Origin: Isohypsibius dastychi
Lineage: Eukaryota; Tardigrada; Eutardigrada; Parachela; Isohypsibiidae
Assembly (NCBI GenBank): GCA_034696485.1
Contig: JAQIWT010001006.1
Span: 1 to 13,127, forward strand
DNA: 13,127 nt
Reading direction: 5' to 3'
The notes beneath the pieces were generated by a model. The model worked only from the letters and a program-made list of their open reading frames with translations, did not search any database and was not told where the DNA came from. Below are positions 9,477 to 13,127 of the stretch, in pieces. Each line of letters begins with the position of its first letter. The stretch's first letter is position 1. The position numbers and the translations under genes are program-made.

Positions 9477-9554
9477 ATGGTGGAAACTGGCATGGACGGG
9501 AGCTTTCGTTTTGAAAAATTCACGCACTGGAACTGGCTGGAACCTGTCGGATAG
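9477..9554 (+). other. Short upstream open frame ahead of CCT7
   Basis: A 25-codon open frame (MVETGMDGSFRFEKF...) starts at ATG 9477 and stops at 9552-9554. Three bases later comes AAG/GTAAGC (9555-9563), a strong 5' splice site. If 9557/9558 is the end of a non-coding first exon of CCT7, this is an upstream ORF in its leader. There is no evidence that the peptide is made or conserved. Confidence 0.3.
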
Positions 9555-9557
9555 AAG

Positions 9558-9757
9558 GTAAGCATGGCGAAGGGGGAACGGAAAGTGACCCAGAATAAAG
9601 CCCCCTACGCCTATGGTTCTGTCAAAACAGTGAGCATGAATTGGAGTTCTCCGTAAAAATTCTTCTGATTCGCTTCTTCTTCTCTGGATAACGTAACCGT
9701 TTTCCGTTCATCCTTCTTCTACCTACATATTTTGCGTTGGAATTTGTGCCACTTTAG
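9558..9757 (+). other. Candidate 5' UTR intron of CCT7
   Basis: AAG/GTAAGC at 9555-9563 is a near-consensus donor, and GCCACTTTAG ending at 9757 is a reasonable acceptor 15 bases before the CCT7 ATG. Joining them would leave an 18-base exon (9758-9775) holding the last 15 leader bases plus ATG. In a phylum with spliced-leader trans-splicing, the same acceptor could instead receive a leader. This is inferred from splice-site quality only. Confidence 0.4.
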
Positions 9758-9772
9758 CTAGCGCACGGAACC

Positions 9773-12665
9773 ATGGTGAGAAACAGTAGATCGCCCTTCC
9801 TCACGTTATTTTTTCTACAAGAGGTCTTCGTTAACAGGTCCCTGCTCCTCCGATTTTCATCCAGTTTGCCAGCGGTGACAACGATGTCCGAGGGAAACAA
9901 TTGGTTGTTAGCAACATCAACGCTTGTCAGATCGTCGCCGACGCCGTGCGATCAACTTTGGGGCCTCGTGGAATGGATAAAATGATGGTGGAAAGTAATG
10001 GCAAAGCAACCATCTCCAACGACGGCGCCACGATCATGAAACTCCTTGACGTTGTGCATCCAGCAGGAAAAATGCTTGTTGACATTGCCAGGAGCCAGGA
10101 TGCTGAAGTACGGCGAAACAGATGATCACCGTTCGAAAAGCTTTTTATCGTTGTTTTGAATTCTTTAGGTTGGCGATGGAACAACCACTGTCGTTTTGCT
10201 TGCTGCTGAATTCTTGAAACAAGTCAAAGGATTCATCGAAGAAGGAGTGCATCCACAGATCATCATCAAGGGCTTCCGGAAGGCGACGGAACTGGTATGT
10301 TTGCAGTGTCATTTGTTGACGTTTTTGTTCGAATTGTTCGTGTGATTCTTGTTGATTCTCATCCTTGGAAATTTCACTGATTTCAAACTTGAAGGTTGTT
10401 TATTTCACAGGCAATTGCTCGTGTGAACGAGCTTTCCATCAAGATCAAGAAAGACGATGTGGCTGGTTTGCGAGCTGTTCTCGAGAAATGCGCCCAAACA
10501 ACTCTCAGTTCGAAATTACTCTGTGCTAACCGGGAATTTTTCTCGAAAATGGCAGTCGATGCCGTTATGCTTTTGGACGAATTATTGCCACTTGACATGA
10601 TTGGGATCAAGAAGATCACCGGTGGAACTTTGGAGGTAATTTTGTAACTTCCGGTTGACTTTTCCGATTTTGAAAATTTACGGTTTGAAGGATTCTTTGT
10701 TGGTGCCTGGAGTTGCATTCAAAAAAGCGTTTTCGTATGCCGGATTCGAAATGCAGCCTAAGCGGTTCGAGAAACCGTTGATTGCGATTTTGAATGTGGA
10801 ATTGGAGTTGAAGGCGGAGAAAGAGAATGCGGAAGTCCGAGTGGAAAATGTTCAGGTATCTCCGTTTCAGTTTGTTTTGTTCGATTTTGTTGACTGGAAA
10901 TTTTTCAGGAATACCAAAAAATTGTGGATGCTGAATGGCAGATTTTGTATGACAAGTTGCAGACTCTTCATGATTCTGGCGCCAAAGTCATTTTGTCCAA
11001 GTTGCCGATTGGAGATGTGGCGACACAGTGGTTTGCTGACCGTGACATGTTCTGCGCCGGTAGAATTCCGCTGGAAGATCTGAAGCGTGTTCAGAAGTCG
11101 TGCGGCGGATCACTTCTGACTTCGGTGCAGAAGATCGACAAAGAATCTTTGGGAACTTGTGGACATTTCGAGGAACGACAAGTCGGAAGTGAACGGTAAA
11201 AATCTATGTTCTTGTTTGGTTTTTATCATAAATCATAATTTCATCATAAATCATATTATTTTATTTTATTAAAGAATCGTGGTCTTCATAACTTCCAAAT
11301 TCTACTTCCAAATTCTCTTTCATTTCTTCCAAATACTCACATTGTTGTCTTAATTACAGATTCAACTTCTTCACCGAATGTCCGTTAACCAAAGCGTGCA
11401 CTCTGGTTCTTCGTGGAGGTGCTGAACAGTTCATTGAGGAAATGGAGCGATCTCTTCATGACGCTATCATGATTGTTCGACGCGCTTTAAAACACGATAG
11501 CGTTGTCGCCGGTGGAGGAGCTATTGAAATGGAACTGAGCAAATATCTCCGCGATTACGCTCGGAATATTCTTGGAAAGCAGCAGCTTATTATCAGCGCT
11601 TATGCTCGAGCTCTGGAATGCATCCCACGACAACTTTGCGACAACGCTGGATTCGACTCGACGAACATCTTGAATGAACTCCGTCACAAGCATGCTACTG
11701 GTAGGTTCTGGGTTTTGAGAAACAGGTCGGGAAACGGTCTGTCAACTTCGTTTGAATATTTGTGGCTCGACAATTATTGGCATATTGCAAATTATTTTAA
11801 TAATATTTTGATTTGGATATGAGGGAAGATTTCTTATCAGAATTACAGCTGAGTTAGATATGAGTTGATTTTAGTTGGAAGTGATTGATTTTACGAATCA
11901 GAAATCTACAATTCAAGCATAACTTCAAGTTTGTTGAGTAGTGTGTCACAGTTACTGGTAGTTGTACATACGATGTCGAATACAGTTAAAAAGGCTGAAA
12001 TTTGGTAGTTGCAAGTTGTTGTTCCAGCCTTTTATCCACTTTTCACGAATCAGATATACTTAAGCTTGAATTCGTGATTTGCTTTATTCAGTTTTTCGTT
12101 GTGCCAGTTATGTGATCTACTTGAGATTTTCGACGATTTAATAACATTTGAAAATTTATATTCAAAATTGGAGAATTTTAATTGTCTGCCAGTTATTGCC
12201 TACGTTTGTTTCAACGTTTTTCGCTGTTTCTGTGATTTTGCTCCTTCTGAATATATCGCATTTTGACTGTTGTTTCTTGAATTGGCCATGTCAGATTTTA
12301 TTTGTGTCGAATATGCTCAGTACTCTCCTCATTTGAATGAAATGTTTTGCGTTTTTATACATATTCTTTAACTTTGAAAGTGGAGGTATTTCTGATAATT
12401 TTGCCGTCGCTTTTTTGTCATTACATTTATTTGCGTTTTAGGTGCGAAATGGTATGGAATCAACGTGTTCACCGAAGGAATCGCCGACACATACGCTGCT
12501 TGTGTCTGGGAGCCCTCTCTGGTCAAGATCAACGCACTGACAGCTGCTTCGGAAGCCTGCTGTGCGATCCTGTCTGTTGACGAACTCATCAAGCATTCAA
12601 AGGGTAACACCGAATATGAAGCTCCCGATGCACTTCCGGGTCGAGGACGTGGTCGACCTATGTAA
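9773..12665 (+). CDS. CCT7, chaperonin TCP-1 subunit eta
   Basis: This is one of the eight paralogous subunits in each ring of the cytosolic TRiC/CCT chaperonin, which folds actin, tubulin and other proteins using ATP. Coding exons are 9773-9775, 9838-10107, 10169-10294, 10411-10635, 10691-10855, 10909-11195, 11360-11700 and 12442-12665. They join in frame to 546 residues, about the usual length (human 543). The alignment is continuous end to end with no stop. Signatures are TLGPRGMDK (41-49), NDGATI (62-67), the nucleotide-binding GDGTT (93-97), the eta-type block [22 protein letters not shown] in the apical domain, ERSLHDA (388-394, with the conserved aspartate 393) and [10 protein letters not shown] (409-418). 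The tail GRGRGRPM (539-546) is the glycine-arginine end seen in many animal CCT7 proteins. Introns are 62, 61, 116, 55, 53, 164 and 741 bp. The first coding exon supplies only ATG, and this start gives [10 protein letters not shown], matching the family N-terminus. The acceptor of exon 5 (TTTGAAG) is weak but is required for [13 protein letters not shown]. Low-copy motifs repeat inside the 164-bp intron. Confidence 0.97.
11701..12441 (+). other. Long last intron of CCT7 (741 bp)
   Basis: The boundaries are CTG/GTAGGT and TTGCGTTTTAG/GTGCG. The intron is several times longer than the gene's other introns, T-rich, and has no supported gene. Frames at 12148-12336 and 12347-12580 on the plus strand are chance openings: the first is low-complexity and hydrophobic, and the second runs out of frame through the last exon. 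Confidence 0.85.
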
Positions 12666-12800
12666 GAGGCAAGGATCTGTCGAGGACATTTTTGGTTAAT
12701 GTTGTCCTTTTTTCTATCTTCATCTGGAAATTATGCTAATAATTTTGTCATTCTGACTTGGTCGATTTTAATTAACCGAAATTGACTTCAGAATACTTAA

Positions 12801-13127
12801 CATGCGAAAATTGTTCCTTTTTGTCGATCAGAAATATTTTGGAATGAAATAAATGAATGGAAATTTGGTTGTTGGATAATTGGATACTTATTATATTTTG
12901 ATGCACTCGCCGACAGGTTTAGTTATTTCCGCTTTGATGGAATCGGATTAAATGTTATTCTGAAAACAAAAGAGTGCATGTCGTCGCTAATATGGTTCAA
13001 GATGAGTAGTAATTCTCCCAGCGAGGTGTCTATGTTCTATGCTGAAGTTTCTCCCTATAATCCCGATTTGGAAAGTCCCTTCAAATTAATTTCTGAAGCC
13101 CTGCTGGCTGACCGCTGTCCGATTTGA
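12801..13127 (+). other. Open frame running to the window edge
   Basis: A frame is open for 108 codons after a TAA at 12798-12800 and ends in TGA at 13125-13127, the last bases of the window. The only upstream-proximal ATG is at 12978, giving 49 residues (MSSLIWFKMSSNSPSEV...LLADRCPI). Its first part overlaps the CCT7 poly(A) signal, so only the part after about 12910 could be an exon, perhaps entered through the GACAG acceptor-like site near 12915. No family is recognised. It may be the end of a small gene or chance. Confidence 0.25.
12848..12853 (+). promoter_or_regulatory. CCT7 poly(A) signal
   Basis: A canonical AATAAA lies about 183 bases after the CCT7 stop codon, followed by GT-rich sequence (TTTGGTTGTTGG). 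This is the pattern expected for cleavage and polyadenylation of the CCT7 messenger. Confidence 0.7.

Larger units (their letters stand above)
8659..9557. other. Divergent intergenic and 5' UTR region
   Basis: This is the spacer between the presumed start of the minus-strand gene (8658) and the CCT7 5' UTR. No conserved protein is visible. The 62-codon minus-strand frame at 9025-9213 overlaps a decayed repeat and has no recognisable family. The promoters of both genes should be here, but I see no certain TATA box or initiator. An alternative start for the minus-strand gene, an ATG at 8732 giving MTQSFDHSQRRRFLG, joins the next exon in frame through a CT/GTCTGG donor. I rank it below the 8658 start. 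Confidence 0.5.

Noticed and set aside
12148-12336. A hydrophobic small protein in the last CCT7 intron
   Set aside because: It is a T-rich low-complexity translation inside a well-bounded intron, with no family signature.

Overview
The window reads as nuclear DNA of an animal. Two multi-exon genes have GT-AG introns, mostly 50-200 bp long, with T-rich acceptors ending TTTCAG or TTTTAG. The one gene that can be named is a eukaryotic group II chaperonin subunit. Short introns and this acceptor style suit a nematode, a tardigrade or another ecdysozoan, but the sequence does not fix the phylum.

Layout. Positions 1-820 hold no gene I can support, only small hairpins. Positions 820-2395 (+) carry a broken copy of XPF/ERCC4, the structure-specific endonuclease of nucleotide excision repair. 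Its fragments lie in the right order but in different frames, with an in-frame stop and several frameshifts. Positions 2539-8658 (-) carry a gene I assemble into 20 exons, encoding about 847 residues. Every exon-exon junction keeps the reading frame, but I do not recognise the protein. Positions 8659-9557 form the spacer between two divergently transcribed genes and contain decayed repeats. Positions 9773-12665 (+) encode a complete CCT7 (TCP-1 eta) in eight coding exons, 546 residues. The first coding exon contributes only the ATG. A poly(A) signal follows at 12848. The last 330 bases hold a weak open frame that ends exactly at the window edge.

How they relate. CCT7 is a housekeeping subunit of the cytosolic TRiC/CCT folding ring. 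The unrecognised gene is divergent from it, and the two may share a promoter region. The same gene converges on the XPF relic, and its likely poly(A) signal lies opposite the relic's C-terminal part, so its transcript end could be antisense to the relic. I see no operon, no RNA gene, no CRISPR array and no intact transposon. The most rewarding items are the uncharacterised 20-exon gene and the XPF relic, whose nuclease motif survives although its frame is broken.
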